From Thiodiazotropha sp050291245 (lineage in GTDB: Bacteria > Pseudomonadota > Gammaproteobacteria > Chromatiales > Chromatiaceae), in assembly GCA_050291245.1 (NCBI GenBank), contig JBNKJP010000026.1:18642-82641 (forward strand): 64,000 bases of DNA. The letters run 5' to 3'. The translations under genes and the position numbers were made by a program. The notes under the pieces are model-generated. The model was not told the DNA's origin and searched no databases. It saw only the letters and a list, made by a program, of their open reading frames with translations. This document shows, piece after piece, positions 56,486 through 63,582 of this stretch (positions are counted from its first letter, which is position 1; the number at the start of each line of letters is the position of its first letter).

Positions 56486-58261
56486 TCACCAAGCCCTGTC
56501 GTCGAAATTGATCATGCAGTCGCCCCCGGCATCGATGGCCCGAAAGTGGGTCTCGCTGCGGGGCAGGATGCGGCGCATGAAAAAACGCGCCGTGTTGACC
56601 TTGGCGCCATAGAACAGGGCCTCTTCCCCCTCCCGTTGGTTCAGGCCGATCTGCGCCATGCGCGCCCACTGGAACCCCAGCGCGGTGAGTCCGAACAGCT
56701 GCAGGAAATCCACCGCACCCGCGCCGATCTCCAGGGGACTTGCGGCCCCCCGTGTGAGCAGCGTCTCCGCCGCCTGTTCCAGCATCGTCGCGGCGGCGGA
56801 CAAGGGACCGGTAAACTCATCCATGGCGCGATCGTCCTGATGGGCCTTTAGAAACTCACGCAACGGCAGCAAAAACCGCTCAATCAGCCGCCCCTGGGCC
56901 ATCGGCAGCTTGCGTCCGACCAGGTCCATCGCCTGGATCCCGTTGGTCCCCTCGTAGATCTGTCCGATGCGGGCATCCCGCACCAACTGCTCCATTCCGT
57001 GTTCCCGGATATAGCCGTGACCGCCAAACACCTGAACCCCCAGATTCGCCACCTCAAAACCGCTGTCGGTAAAGAAGGCCTTCACCACCGGTGTCAACAG
57101 GGCCACCAGCTCTCCTGCCTGCTGACGCTGGAGCGGATCGGTGGCGTAGGTAGCCAGATCGAGCTGTTGCGCCACCCATACCGCCAGCGCCCGGCAACCC
57201 TGGGTCAGGGCGCGCATGGTCAACAGCATGCGGCGCACGTCCGGGTGTACGATCAGGGGCTCGGCTGGCTTGTCTCCTGCTCCGGGAGAGCGTCCCTGCA
57301 GACGCTCCTGGGCATAGGCCACCGCGTTCTGATAGGCGGCCTCGGCAATTCCCAGCCCCTGGATTCCGGTGGCGAGACGCTCGGTGTTCATCATCTTGAA
57401 CATGGTGCGCATCCCCTTGTGGGGTTCCCCGACCAGCCAGCCGGTAGCGCCGTCGAAGTTGATGACACAGGTGGCCGAGGCCTTGATCCCCATCTTGTGT
57501 TCGATGCTCCCGCAACCGAGCTGGTTGGGCTCACCCAACTCACCGGCCGGGTCGGGCAGGATCTTCGGCACCACGAACAGGCTGATACCTTTGATACCCG
57601 CCGGGGCATCCGGCAGGCGGGCCAGTACCAGATGGACGATGTTCTCGGTCATATCGTGCTCACCCGCGGTAATGAAGATTTTGGTGCCGCTGATGCGGTA
57701 GCTCCCGTCTGGCTGCGGTTCCGCCCGGGTGCGCAGCAGACCGAGATCGCTGCCGCAATGGGGTTCGGTGAGGCACATGGAGCCGCTCCAGATCCCCTCG
57801 GCCATTTTGGGAAAATACCGCGCCTTTAAGACCGGATCGGCATCCTGCTCCAGGGCGGTCCAGGCGCCATGGGTGAGGCCCGGATAGAGACTGAACGACA
57901 GGTTGCAGGCGCAGATCATCTCATCGACCAGCACATTCAGGGATTTGGGCAGCCCCTGACCGCCATACTCGGGATCGAAGGCAATACTGTTCCAGCCCGC
58001 CTCGATAAAATCCCGGTACGCCTCCTTGAACCCCTCTGGGGTGGTGACCCGGCCCTCCGACCACTCGCAACCCTGCTCATCACCCTCGCGATTGAGGGGC
58101 AACAGACGTTCACTGAAGAACCGGCCCGCCTCTTCCAGAATCGCTCCCAGGGTCTCCCGGTCCAGCTCCTCGAAGCCCGGCAGCGTTCTCAGGCTGTCCC
58201 CCGGATTCAGCTCGTAGTAGGCAAACAGCATGTCGCGCACGGGCGCATGATAGATGGGCAT
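56486..58261 (-). CDS. Acyl-CoA dehydrogenase (large type), paralogue 2, upstream of etfBA
   Basis: Protein of 591 residues from the ATG at 58261, preceded by AGGAGCGG; the frame stays open for 65 codons upstream, but that stretch includes the promoter region and looks non-coding. Motifs parallel those of paralogue 1: MCLTEPHCGSDLGLLRTRA, RIGQIYEGTNGIQAMDLVGRKL and an N-terminal MPIYHAPVRDMLFAYYELNPGDS. It hands electrons to ETF, whose genes follow immediately. First gene of the operon, with a palindromic operator inside its promoter. Confidence 0.93.
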   Translation of the reverse strand: MPIYHAPVRDMLFAYYELNPGDSLRTLPGFEELDRETLGAILEEAGRFFSERLLPLNREGDEQGCEWSEGRVTTPEGFKEAYRDFIEAGWNSIAFDPEYGGQGLPKSLNVLVDEMICACNLSFSLYPGLTHGAWTALEQDADPVLKARYFPKMAEGIWSGSMCLTEPHCGSDLGLLRTRAEPQPDGSYRISGTKIFITAGEHDMTENIVHLVLARLPDAPAGIKGISLFVVPKILPDPAGELGEPNQLGCGSIEHKMGIKASATCVINFDGATGWLVGEPHKGMRTMFKMMNTERLATGIQGLGIAEAAYQNAVAYAQERLQGRSPGAGDKPAEPLIVHPDVRRMLLTMRALTQGCRALAVWVAQQLDLATYATDPLQRQQAGELVALLTPVVKAFFTDSGFEVANLGVQVFGGHGYIREHGMEQLVRDARIGQIYEGTNGIQAMDLVGRKLPMAQGRLIERFLLPLREFLKAHQDDRAMDEFTGPLSAAATMLEQAAETLLTRGAASPLEIGAGAVDFLQLFGLTALGFQWARMAQIGLNQREGEEALFYGAKVNTARFFMRRILPRSETHFRAIDAGGDCMINFDDRAW

Positions 58262-58373
58262 ATAACCGCTCCTGGCGATTCGTTGGGAAATGATTATCCA
58301 GCGCCGGCCCGATCGAGACTCATTATAGAAGGGCCCTGGGCGCCGGATTGAGAATCCGGCTAAACGTTTAGGT

Positions 58374-58402
58374 AATTTAGTTGACGTATACGTCAACGTC
58401 AA
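58374..58402 (-). promoter_or_regulatory. Promoter with embedded operator for the acyl-CoA dehydrogenase-ETF operon
   Basis: Minus strand: TTGACG (58397-58402), 17-nt spacer, TAAATT (58374-58379). The perfect 16-bp palindrome TTGACGTATACGTCAA (58381-58396) fills the spacer, so a bound repressor would block the promoter. It shares TGACGT and ACGTCA with the site at the MerR regulator gene. A second small palindrome, TAAACGTTTA, is at 58361-58370. Confidence 0.7.
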
Positions 58403-58692
58403 CCCATTCTGACCTATGATTCGTCTGGGAAACCGGCGAATGCACCCATCCTGCAAGTCTAGTGGGAAATTCTTATTACCGCTGAATGACCCTTGTCTTA
58501 AGGGGATTTCGCGTTATCGAATCGGGTCCATCTGGACCATTCGAGAGAAATTTCTCCTCGATCCCCCGCAGAGCATGGGAACGAGACGTCGGGTAGATTT
58601 GCTTATAGTATGAGACGAGATTGCGGCTACCGGGCCGAATAAGCGTTCCAAAAACCTTCGTACGCTTTGTGCCCTTCCGGTGAAATGACTGA
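58403..58692. other. Non-coding stretch with half of a palindromic repeat
   Basis: No gene seen. GCAGAGCATGGGAACGAG at 58568-58585 is a half copy of the repeat at 41705-41729. This stretch marks the change from GC-rich chromosomal genes to the AT-rich cassette region. Confidence 0.4.
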
Positions 58693-58919
58693 TCAACTGT
58701 AACTTCTATCTCGGCCAGAACGAATAATGTCAACAATCTCATCTGTTGTTATATTCAAATCAACACCCTCAATTTCAAGCGGTGACCCAGTTGATATGGC
58801 TGGCCTAATATAGAATGCCTCTCCATTTTTCTCTTTATACATACAATACCTTCCTTTTTTGCTTCATCAAGAATTGATGCAAAGTATTGCCTTGCTTCAG
58901 TAAAACTGTATTCTCTCAT
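58693..58919 (-). pseudogene. Phd/YefM-type antitoxin with a frameshift in an A-run
   Basis: The first frame (ATG 58919, GGAGA upstream) reads MREYSFTEARQYFASILDEAKKEGIVCIKR and then leaves the family. One base of shift at an A5 run restores KNGEAFYIRPAISTGSPLEIEGVDLNITTDEIVDIIRSGRDRSYS, the expected Phd/YefM continuation. One extra A would repair it, so sequencing error is possible. It overlaps the PIN fragment by four bases (ATGA). Confidence 0.7.
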
Positions 58920-59071
58920 TGGGTTATCTCCATACACTCAACCCCAGCTTTTGATGCGGCGTGTACTAAACCACGATCAAGAGTTAACAATGCCGTGCTG
59001 GTTTGCAGTAAACATTGAATAAGATAAGCATCGTATGCATAGATGTTGAGCCTTGATGACCATTCAAGAGA
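58916..59071 (-). pseudogene. C-terminal fragment of a PIN-domain (VapC-like) toxin
   Basis: About 50 codons read SLEWSSRLNIYAYDAYLIQCLLQTSTALLTLDRGLVHAASKAGVECMEITQ, the last third of a PIN nuclease with its late acidic residues (YDAY, LTLD). Upstream a stop codon is shared with the end of the next gene, so the N-terminal part, including the first catalytic Asp, is missing. The stop overlaps the antitoxin ATG. Toxin before antitoxin is the less common order. Confidence 0.6.
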
Positions 59072-59074
59072 GTT

Positions 59075-59428
59075 TCATTTTGCAACATACGCACTGACTA
59101 CAATTTGCGTAAGCTTGCGATTTATAGTTATATTATGAGTTAGACTTTTTTGCTCCTTAGGGGCGAGCTTAACAATTAAAGTATTTTCACCGACAACCTC
59201 GTTTGATATTGCATCATCGATTCTTTGTCGCCTGTGGGCCCGAATTTTCACAGTGGCCTCTTGCACAAAATCATCATTGTTTCTGATTATATAACTTACA
59301 AGACACTCTCTGGTGATAGTATGTTTCTCACAATCCCAATTATAACTCACTACTTCGATGGGGCCATTTGAACAGCCAACGAGAGAAAGAAATATCATTG
59401 CTATCAATATGTTTCTGTCGGATCCCAT
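59075..59428 (-). CDS. Small lipoprotein in the cassette region
   Basis: Protein of 117 residues from ATG 59428, beginning MGSDRNILIAMIFLSLVGCSNGP, a lipoprotein signal with lipobox SLVGC. The mature part is beta-rich (VSYNWDCEKHTITRECLVSYIIRNNDDFVQEATVKIRAHRR) with two cysteines that may pair. Family unknown. The Met eight codons upstream (59452) lies over the attC-like site, so it is less likely. AT-rich compared with the chromosomal genes. Confidence 0.6.
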   Translation of the reverse strand: MGSDRNILIAMIFLSLVGCSNGPIEVVSYNWDCEKHTITRECLVSYIIRNNDDFVQEATVKIRAHRRQRIDDAISNEVVGENTLIVKLAPKEQKSLTHNITINRKLTQIVVSAYVAK

Positions 59429-59434
59429 TTTAAT

Positions 59435-59505
59435 CTCTAACGTTACGCTCATCCGAGCAGAAGGAGCACTAGCGACTGTAGCGCTGGGGCAGCATTTAGT
59501 TAAGT
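59435..59505 (-). repeat. attC-like cassette recombination site (71 nt)
   Basis: On the minus strand ACTTAAC (RYYYAAC, perfect) opens the site inside the stop region of the upstream gene. GTTAGAG closes it (one base off GTTRRRY) just before the next gene. Internal hairpin arms (AGCGCTAC with GTCGCT) fit an attC fold. Confidence 0.55.
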
Positions 59506-59757
59506 GTTACTCGATAAATATTTATTTCGCATTTCATTGTAATATGCTGCTCCTTCACCATCAGGATCAAGCTCAGGGTACTTATTGATGATTGGCATAA
59601 GCATTTCAAAATGACTTTTCAATATATTACCGAGAGCCTTTTTATACTTTTCTTTTTCATTTCCTTCCAAATCCATAAGGAGTATGTCAAGTGCGCCGCA
59701 TGGAGCCTCTAGCCATGCCAGTGCTTCAATGTATTTCTTTGCTATTGAGATATCCAC
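59500..59757 (-). CDS. Small acidic protein, cassette gene
   Basis: Protein of 85 residues beginning at GTG 59757 (MDISIAKKYIEALAWLEAPCGALDILLMDLEG) with AGAGGAA upstream. Helical, soluble, no recognised domain. Ends YYNEMRNKYLSSNT; its TAA lies in the RYYYAAC-like box of the attC-like site, the usual arrangement for integron cassette genes. Confidence 0.65.
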   Translation of the reverse strand: MDISIAKKYIEALAWLEAPCGALDILLMDLEGNEKEKYKKALGNILKSHFEMLMPIINKYPELDPDGEGAAYYNEMRNKYLSSNT

Positions 59758-59772
59758 TTATTCCTCTATGAA

Positions 59773-59823
59773 GCATAAAAGCTTTATTAACGAGACCCCG
59801 CGTCTCGTTATACATTTTTAGCG
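59773..59823 (-). repeat. attC-like imperfect palindrome, copy A
   Basis: Outer arms GCATAAAA and TTTTTAGCG enclose a perfect 8-bp stem AACGAGAC (59789-59796) and GTCTCGTT (59802-59809) around CCCGC. Related copies are at 60835-60892 and 61587-61612. It sits between two small genes and overlaps the stop of the upstream one. Confidence 0.6.
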
Positions 59824-60351
59824 TTTCTTTCCGATAACATAGAAGTCTCCTTCAATAAAACCTTTTACTTCGTTCATGTCTGTAACATTTTGTGTTAAGG
59901 CTTTACCCTTAAGATTCCATCTCCAGTTATTCGATTGCCATTGCGCTAGCTTTTTGTCGTGACATTGAATATATGAGTCTTCGTCAATAACGCCATTAAT
60001 TACACCGGGCCCAAACTCCCGACAAGTATAGTAAACTCTCCACCAGTGGTAATCAGGCATTCCTATTTCATCGTTTTTTGTATACACACTCCATGCGCGT
60101 ATTTCACCGGCTTTAGTTTTAATAAAAAAGACTGATTGCTTAAAGCCATTAAACGTTTCAAATGCGCTATCGGGGGTAACCAATTTATACGAGCCAGGAT
60201 ACAGATCTGAAATATCATATCTTGGCAAAGCGGCATACGCCCTATTGCTAGGGAAAAGTGATAGTACAAATGGCATTAAAGTTAATGTAATGCCTACTAT
60301 GGCCATTAGTAAGGTGCTTATAGTTAATATTTTTTTCCGCGATTCAATCAT
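59818..60351 (-). CDS. Membrane-anchored protein of unknown function, cassette gene
   Basis: Protein of 177 residues with one N-terminal transmembrane helix (ILTISTLLMAIVGITLTLMPFVLSLF) and an exported or membrane-side domain containing YDISDLYPGSYKLVTPDSAFETFNGFKQSVFFIKTKAGEIRAW and two Cys (YYTCREFG, IQCHDKK). No recognised family. Resembles orphan proteins typical of gene cassettes. Strongly AT-rich codon use. Confidence 0.7.
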   Translation of the reverse strand: MIESRKKILTISTLLMAIVGITLTLMPFVLSLFPSNRAYAALPRYDISDLYPGSYKLVTPDSAFETFNGFKQSVFFIKTKAGEIRAWSVYTKNDEIGMPDYHWWRVYYTCREFGPGVINGVIDEDSYIQCHDKKLAQWQSNNWRWNLKGKALTQNVTDMNEVKGFIEGDFYVIGKKR

Positions 60352-60386
60352 AAGATGCTAATGGCTGTTCGGGTGCATTTGCTTTA

Positions 60387-60803
60387 TTAACTGTAGTTCT
60401 CATCTCTTTTGAACATATATCTATCCGGGTCATCCAAAGCTGAAAAACCGAATTTTTCATACAGACTATGAGCTGTGGCAGTTGCTAAAAACCATAAACG
60501 AACCTGTAGCTCTGGATGTTCAACGATGTGTTTCACTAACATTTTTCCAAAGCCTTTTCCCTGGTGCTCTTCAAAAATGAAAAGATCCAATAAATAGGCA
60601 AATACAACCTTGTCAGTAACTACTCTGGCAAAACCCAACATACTTTCTTCAGAATCATACAAGCCGAAACATATAGAATTGTCAATTGACTCTTTAACCC
60701 TTTCTATACTCCGCCCTTTAGCCCAATATGATCTGTGGCACAAATACCCGTGAACCGCTGCTACATCTATCTTTGTCTTATCTGTTGATATCAAATAATC
60801 CAT
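60387..60803 (-). CDS. GNAT-family N-acetyltransferase, cassette gene
   Basis: Protein of 138 residues. The acetyl-CoA motif A is FIFEEHQGKGFGKMLVKHIVEHPEL (Q/RxxGxG/A as QGKGFG), preceded by ARVVTDKVVFAYLLDL and followed by the motif B region LYEKFGFSALDDPDRYMFKR. It acetylates an unknown amine substrate. Acetyltransferases are among the common integron cassette cargo. Flanked by attC-like palindromes; the gap to the next gene downstream (60356-60392) is a short site with TGCTAAT and GCTTTATTAAC. Confidence 0.88.
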   Translation of the reverse strand: MDYLISTDKTKIDVAAVHGYLCHRSYWAKGRSIERVKESIDNSICFGLYDSEESMLGFARVVTDKVVFAYLLDLFIFEEHQGKGFGKMLVKHIVEHPELQVRLWFLATATAHSLYEKFGFSALDDPDRYMFKRDENYS

Positions 60804-60834
60804 TTCACTTATTTTACGTGTAGAAAGTTTTTGC

Positions 60835-60892
60835 TGCTAACAGATTTATTTCCGAGAACCCGCGTCTTTGTATACATTTTTAAATGCTAAGC
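60835..60892 (-). repeat. attC-like imperfect palindrome, copy B
   Basis: Minus strand: GCTTAGC (6 of 7 to RYYYAAC) overlapping the upstream stop, AGACGCGGGTTCTCGG core shared with copy A, ending GTTAGCA. Length 58 nt, within the attC range. Confidence 0.55.
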
Positions 60893-61243
60893 CGCGCCAG
60901 ACCCATTAGGACCATCAAAGTTTTTAAGCATTTCCATAGCTTCATTCAACTCCCGTCTGGCTCGATCATATTCAAATTCTGGGTTTGCAATTTGAATCTC
61001 TACTCCATGTTGCTTTGAGGCCTCTTCTAGCCCTTCCAGTAAAGGATTCAGCCTGTCTCTAATTATGGCAAACGCTACAGAAGCTTCTCTATTAGATATT
61101 TTAGACACATAAACTTCTACATTTTGTAAAGACTCAATTATTGACCTCATTGTATCGAGAGACACCAAGGCATAAGGCTGTGATTCACCTTCACGTATTA
61201 CCGTGCCATTTTCTCCATATTGGTTTATTAGTTTCAAAGACAT
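60887..61243 (-). CDS. Helical protein of unknown function, cassette gene
   Basis: Protein of 118 residues beginning MSLKLINQYGENGTVIREGESQPYALVSLDTMRSIIESL. The middle is helical with coiled-coil tendency (FAIIRDRLNPLLEGLEEASKQHGVEI), and the end is charged (FEYDRARRELNEAMEMLKNFDGPNGSGAA). No domain recognised. The N-terminal 40 residues vaguely resemble Phd-type antitoxin N-termini, but I do not claim this. Confidence 0.65.
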   Translation of the reverse strand: MSLKLINQYGENGTVIREGESQPYALVSLDTMRSIIESLQNVEVYVSKISNREASVAFAIIRDRLNPLLEGLEEASKQHGVEIQIANPEFEYDRARRELNEAMEMLKNFDGPNGSGAA

Positions 61244-61273
61244 GATTTTAGCTGTTCCTCTTTTACATTTAAG

Positions 61274-61324
61274 ATCTAATATGAGGCGCTGAGCACAGCG
61301 AACGATATGATTTTATTGTTAGCA
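61274..61324 (-). repeat. Weak attC-like palindrome
   Basis: Plus strand ATCTAAT, a hairpin containing GCGCTGAGCACAGCG, then GTTAGCA; both boxes deviate from consensus. It lies between two small same-strand genes, where an attC is expected. Confidence 0.4.
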
Positions 61325-61374
61325 GTATTTCTCACAACTTTCCAATGTGAAACGAAAATATAATAAATGTTACT

Positions 61375-61569
61375 CTATCTTGTGGTTTTCTTGTTACTTT
61401 TCGTTATTAAAGCTAATGCTATACCAAAGGCACTGACGAGCATAATAATCGCAGCTATGGTAGTAACTACATTTTCTAATCCAGACCGTGATAATTGTAT
61501 TCCAAAGAATACACCAGCACCCAAAACAAATAGGCATTGAAGCATTCTAGCCTTATCATTATGTTTCAT
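61375..61569 (-). CDS. Small two-helix membrane protein, cassette gene
   Basis: Protein of 64 residues with two hydrophobic helices (LQCLFVLGAGVFFGIQL and TTIAAIIMLVSAFGIALALIT) and charged ends (MKHNDKARM, KSNKKTTR). No family assigned. Starts just downstream of the truncated attC-like repeat next to the IS. Confidence 0.6.
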   Translation of the reverse strand: MKHNDKARMLQCLFVLGAGVFFGIQLSRSGLENVVTTIAAIIMLVSAFGIALALITKSNKKTTR

Positions 61570-61586
61570 TATTAACTCTGCTGACA

Positions 61587-61612
61587 GCTTTAATTAACGA
61601 GACCCCGCGTCT
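61587..61612 (-). repeat. Half attC-like repeat, copy C, cut by the IS
   Basis: AATTAACGAGACCCCGCGTCT matches the left part of copy A (GCTTTATTAACGAGACC...). The other half (TCGTTATAC) is absent because the insertion sequence begins here. Confidence 0.6.
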
Positions 61613-61689
61613 CAATGGTATGGACTCCTCCCCTTTAAATCGAAAGCTCGGTAAAGTGGAAGGTCACCACAACCCAAGGAGCCCATACC

Positions 61690-62640
61690 ATGAATAATAC
61701 TACCACCATTACGATTGATCTGGCCAAAGACATCTTTCAGGTCGCTGTCTTTAGTAAATATGGTAAGGCACTGATAAATAAGGCCATAAGCCCGAAACAG
61801 ATAAGACAATTCATCAACAACCACCCTGAGGCAGTGATCTATATGGAAGCCTGTGGTTCGGCGCACTACTGGGGGCGTCAATTCAGGCACCTGGTGAAGC
61901 TGATACCTCCTCACGTTGTTGCTCGCTACCGCAATGGTAATAAAAATGACAAGAATGATGCTTTTGCGATCTATGAAGCCGCAAAGAAACCCAACATCTA
62001 TTTTGTCACCATCAGAACGCTTGAGCAGCAGGACCTGGCCACACAGCACAAACTACGTGCTGGCTATATCAAACAGCGTACACAACTTGGAAACCGTATC
62101 CGGGGGTTTGCGCTGGAGTATGGCGTCAAGTTCCCCAAAGGGATACAGCACCTACGTAAGCGGGTACCTTCCGCACTGGAGGACGCAGATAATGAGTTAA
62201 CTGTGGTAGCGCGAGCGTGCTTGAGGCAGTTGCTGGATCAACTCTTCCTTCTGGATGAGGTTATCAACAAGGCTACCGTGACCTTAGTGAATCAGGCCAA
62301 GCAGATCGATGCCTGTGCCCGACTTGAAATAATACCCGATGTCGGGTGGCTTGTGGCCAGCATGTTGTATGCGCGACTGGGCGATGGTAGTGCATTCCGA
62401 CGTGGTCGTGATGCCAGTGCCAGCCTTGGCGTAGTACCGGCGCACTCAGGCCGTGGCGGGAAAAACCGAATCGGCAGGATTGCAAAGCGAGGAGATCGCT
62501 ATTTACGCTGCCTTGTGGTTCATGGTGCGCGCTCCACTCTGCACCGTGTAGGTAATAAGAGGGATGGCTTGAATGCTTGGGTTCGTCACCAGCAACTCAC
62601 TAAATATGCCAATAATACAGCCGTCGCATTGGCCAACTAG
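61690..62640 (+). CDS. IS110-family transposase, truncated by an amber stop
   Basis: Protein of 316 residues. N-terminal DEDD-type domain with ITIDLAKDIFQVAVF, YMEACGSAHYWGRQF and KNDKNDAFAIYEA acidic residues, then the Transposase_20 region VPAHSGRGGKNRIGRIAKRGDRYLRCLVVHGARS carrying the candidate catalytic Ser. The frame stops at TAG (62638-62640) in VALAN; continuing in the same frame gives IVRMAWSILRTGDEYRAPVAQ to 62706, which matches the family C-terminus (ALANKxxRxAW). A Lys codon AAG to TAG change explains it. AAGGAG precedes the ATG. Confidence 0.9.
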   Translation: MNNTTTITIDLAKDIFQVAVFSKYGKALINKAISPKQIRQFINNHPEAVIYMEACGSAHYWGRQFRHLVKLIPPHVVARYRNGNKNDKNDAFAIYEAAKKPNIYFVTIRTLEQQDLATQHKLRAGYIKQRTQLGNRIRGFALEYGVKFPKGIQHLRKRVPSALEDADNELTVVARACLRQLLDQLFLLDEVINKATVTLVNQAKQIDACARLEIIPDVGWLVASMLYARLGDGSAFRRGRDASASLGVVPAHSGRGGKNRIGRIAKRGDRYLRCLVVHGARSTLHRVGNKRDGLNAWVRHQQLTKYANNTAVALAN

Positions 62641-62706
62641 ATCGTAAGAATGGCTTGGTCGATCTTGAGAACTGGAGATGAGTATCGGGCGCCTGTCGCC
62701 CAGTAA

Positions 62707-62872
62707 CCCGGTACTTATTTTTAACCGGCCGCTGTAGACCAGGTAAGAGTAACTATGTGAACGAAGAATGACGAAATAGTCAGGCCAGATAAAACCTGAG
62801 TATAACGAAGACACTTGACGCCACCGTCTCGATAAGGAATCTGGTTAACGGTGAATTACGCCGTTCAGGTCA
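62707..62872 (+). ncRNA. Putative bridge RNA in the right end of the IS110/IS1111 element
   Basis: The 166 nt between the original transposase stop and the right inverted repeat lack any frame and fold into small hairpins: TCAGG/CCTGA (62780-62799) and AACGG/CCGTT (about 62846-62863). GTATAACGA (62800-62808) is the exact complement of TCGTTATAC, the right side of the attC-like target. CGTCTCG (62825-62831) equals target bases around the insertion point. IS1111-type elements encode their guide RNA at this end. RNA limits are guessed. Confidence 0.45.
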
Positions 62873-62964
62873 GGGGTCGCTCCCCATAGTAAAGACCGGA
62901 TATACGTGAACTTAACCTATTTGTTTTTCTTTGTCCTATCCGTGTTTACGCGTTTTTTATATGC

Positions 62965-62993
62965 TTGATGCGCATCCAATATGCACATACAAT
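62965..62993 (+). promoter_or_regulatory. Promoter of the ccdAB-like operon
   Basis: TTGATG (62965-62970), 17-nt spacer and TACAAT (62988-62993) form a near-consensus sigma-70 promoter, 27 nt before the ccdA ATG. Short inverted repeats overlapping it would suit autorepression by CcdAB. Confidence 0.65.
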
Positions 62994-63019
62994 GCCTGTA
63001 TAGTAATTGGAGACAGACC

Positions 63020-63265
63020 ATGCCGCATGCATTTGACACGCGCGCCCCAAAAAAGCCTACAAATGTCAGCATAAACAGTGACTTACTCTTAAAGGCTAAA
63101 ACTCTTAAAATCAATCTTTCCGCCACCCTGGAATCTGCGCTAATCGAATTAGTTAATGCAAGACAGAGGGAAATGTGGAAGCAAGAGAATCAAGATGCGA
63201 TCGCCGCATACAACCAGTTTGTAGAAGAGAATGGTACGTTCGGTGATGATGTGAGGGCTTTTTAA
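63020..63265 (+). CDS. ccdA: CcdA-type antitoxin
   Basis: Protein of 81 residues from ATG 63020 with GGAGA upstream. N-terminal ribbon-helix-helix DNA-binding part (KPTNVSINSDLLLKAKTLKINLSATLESALIELV) and a C-terminal toxin-binding tail ENQDAIAAYNQFVEENGTFGDDVRAF. It would neutralise the CcdB-like toxin and repress the operon with it. An intact toxin-antitoxin pair with its own promoter is a common way to stabilise cassette arrays. The stop overlaps the toxin ATG by one base. Confidence 0.9.
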   Translation: MPHAFDTRAPKKPTNVSINSDLLLKAKTLKINLSATLESALIELVNARQREMWKQENQDAIAAYNQFVEENGTFGDDVRAF

Positions 63266-63582
63266 TGGCTCAATTTATTGCCTATAAGAACCCCAACGGT
63301 AGAACCAAAAAACTGTACCCCTATCTCTTGGATATACAATCAACCCTACTTGATGATCTACGCACTACTATCGTTATCCCGCTTAGCCCTGAATCGATCT
63401 CTGGAAACACCGCTATTTCAAAACTTTGCCCAAAGATACGCATCGACGGGAAATCATTTGTGGCCATGACTCAACAAATCGCAGGTATAGACCGGTCAGC
63501 CCTTGGAAAGGAAGCCTACGACCTTTCATCTTATCGCCCCGATATTATTGCTGCGTTCGATTTTGTAATTTCAGGTATATAA
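63265..63582 (+). CDS. ccdB: CcdB-type DNA gyrase toxin
   Basis: Protein of 105 residues. AQFIAYKNPNGRTKKLYPYLLDIQSTLLDDLRTTIVIPLSP at the start and AFDFVISGI at the end fit the CcdB fold. In plasmid F CcdB the terminal WGI is needed for gyrase poisoning; here it is SGI, so potency is uncertain. Starts inside the ccdA stop (TAATG). The stop codon lies in the first box of an attC site. Confidence 0.88.
   Translation: MAQFIAYKNPNGRTKKLYPYLLDIQSTLLDDLRTTIVIPLSPESISGNTAISKLCPKIRIDGKSFVAMTQQIAGIDRSALGKEAYDLSSYRPDIIAAFDFVISGI

Larger units (their letters stand above)
61613..62890 (+). mobile_element. IS110-family element of the IS1111 type inserted in an attC-like site
   Basis: The transposase gene is flanked by subterminal inverted repeats ATGGACTCCTCCCC (61620-61633) and, at the right, GGGGTCGCTCCCCAT (62873-62887), which are ATGG...CCCC on both. 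Assuming 7 and 3 bases beyond the repeats, as in IS1111 elements, the IS spans about 1.28 kb. No target duplication is evident, as expected for this family. Left flank is an attC-like repeat; the right flank does not restore it, so a rearrangement occurred or the right end is misplaced. Ends approximate. Confidence 0.65.

Noticed and set aside
58262..58456. A 65-codon N-terminal extension of the second acyl-CoA dehydrogenase
   Set aside because: It covers the promoter and operator, and the ATG at 58261 has a good ribosome site and aligns with the paralogue start.
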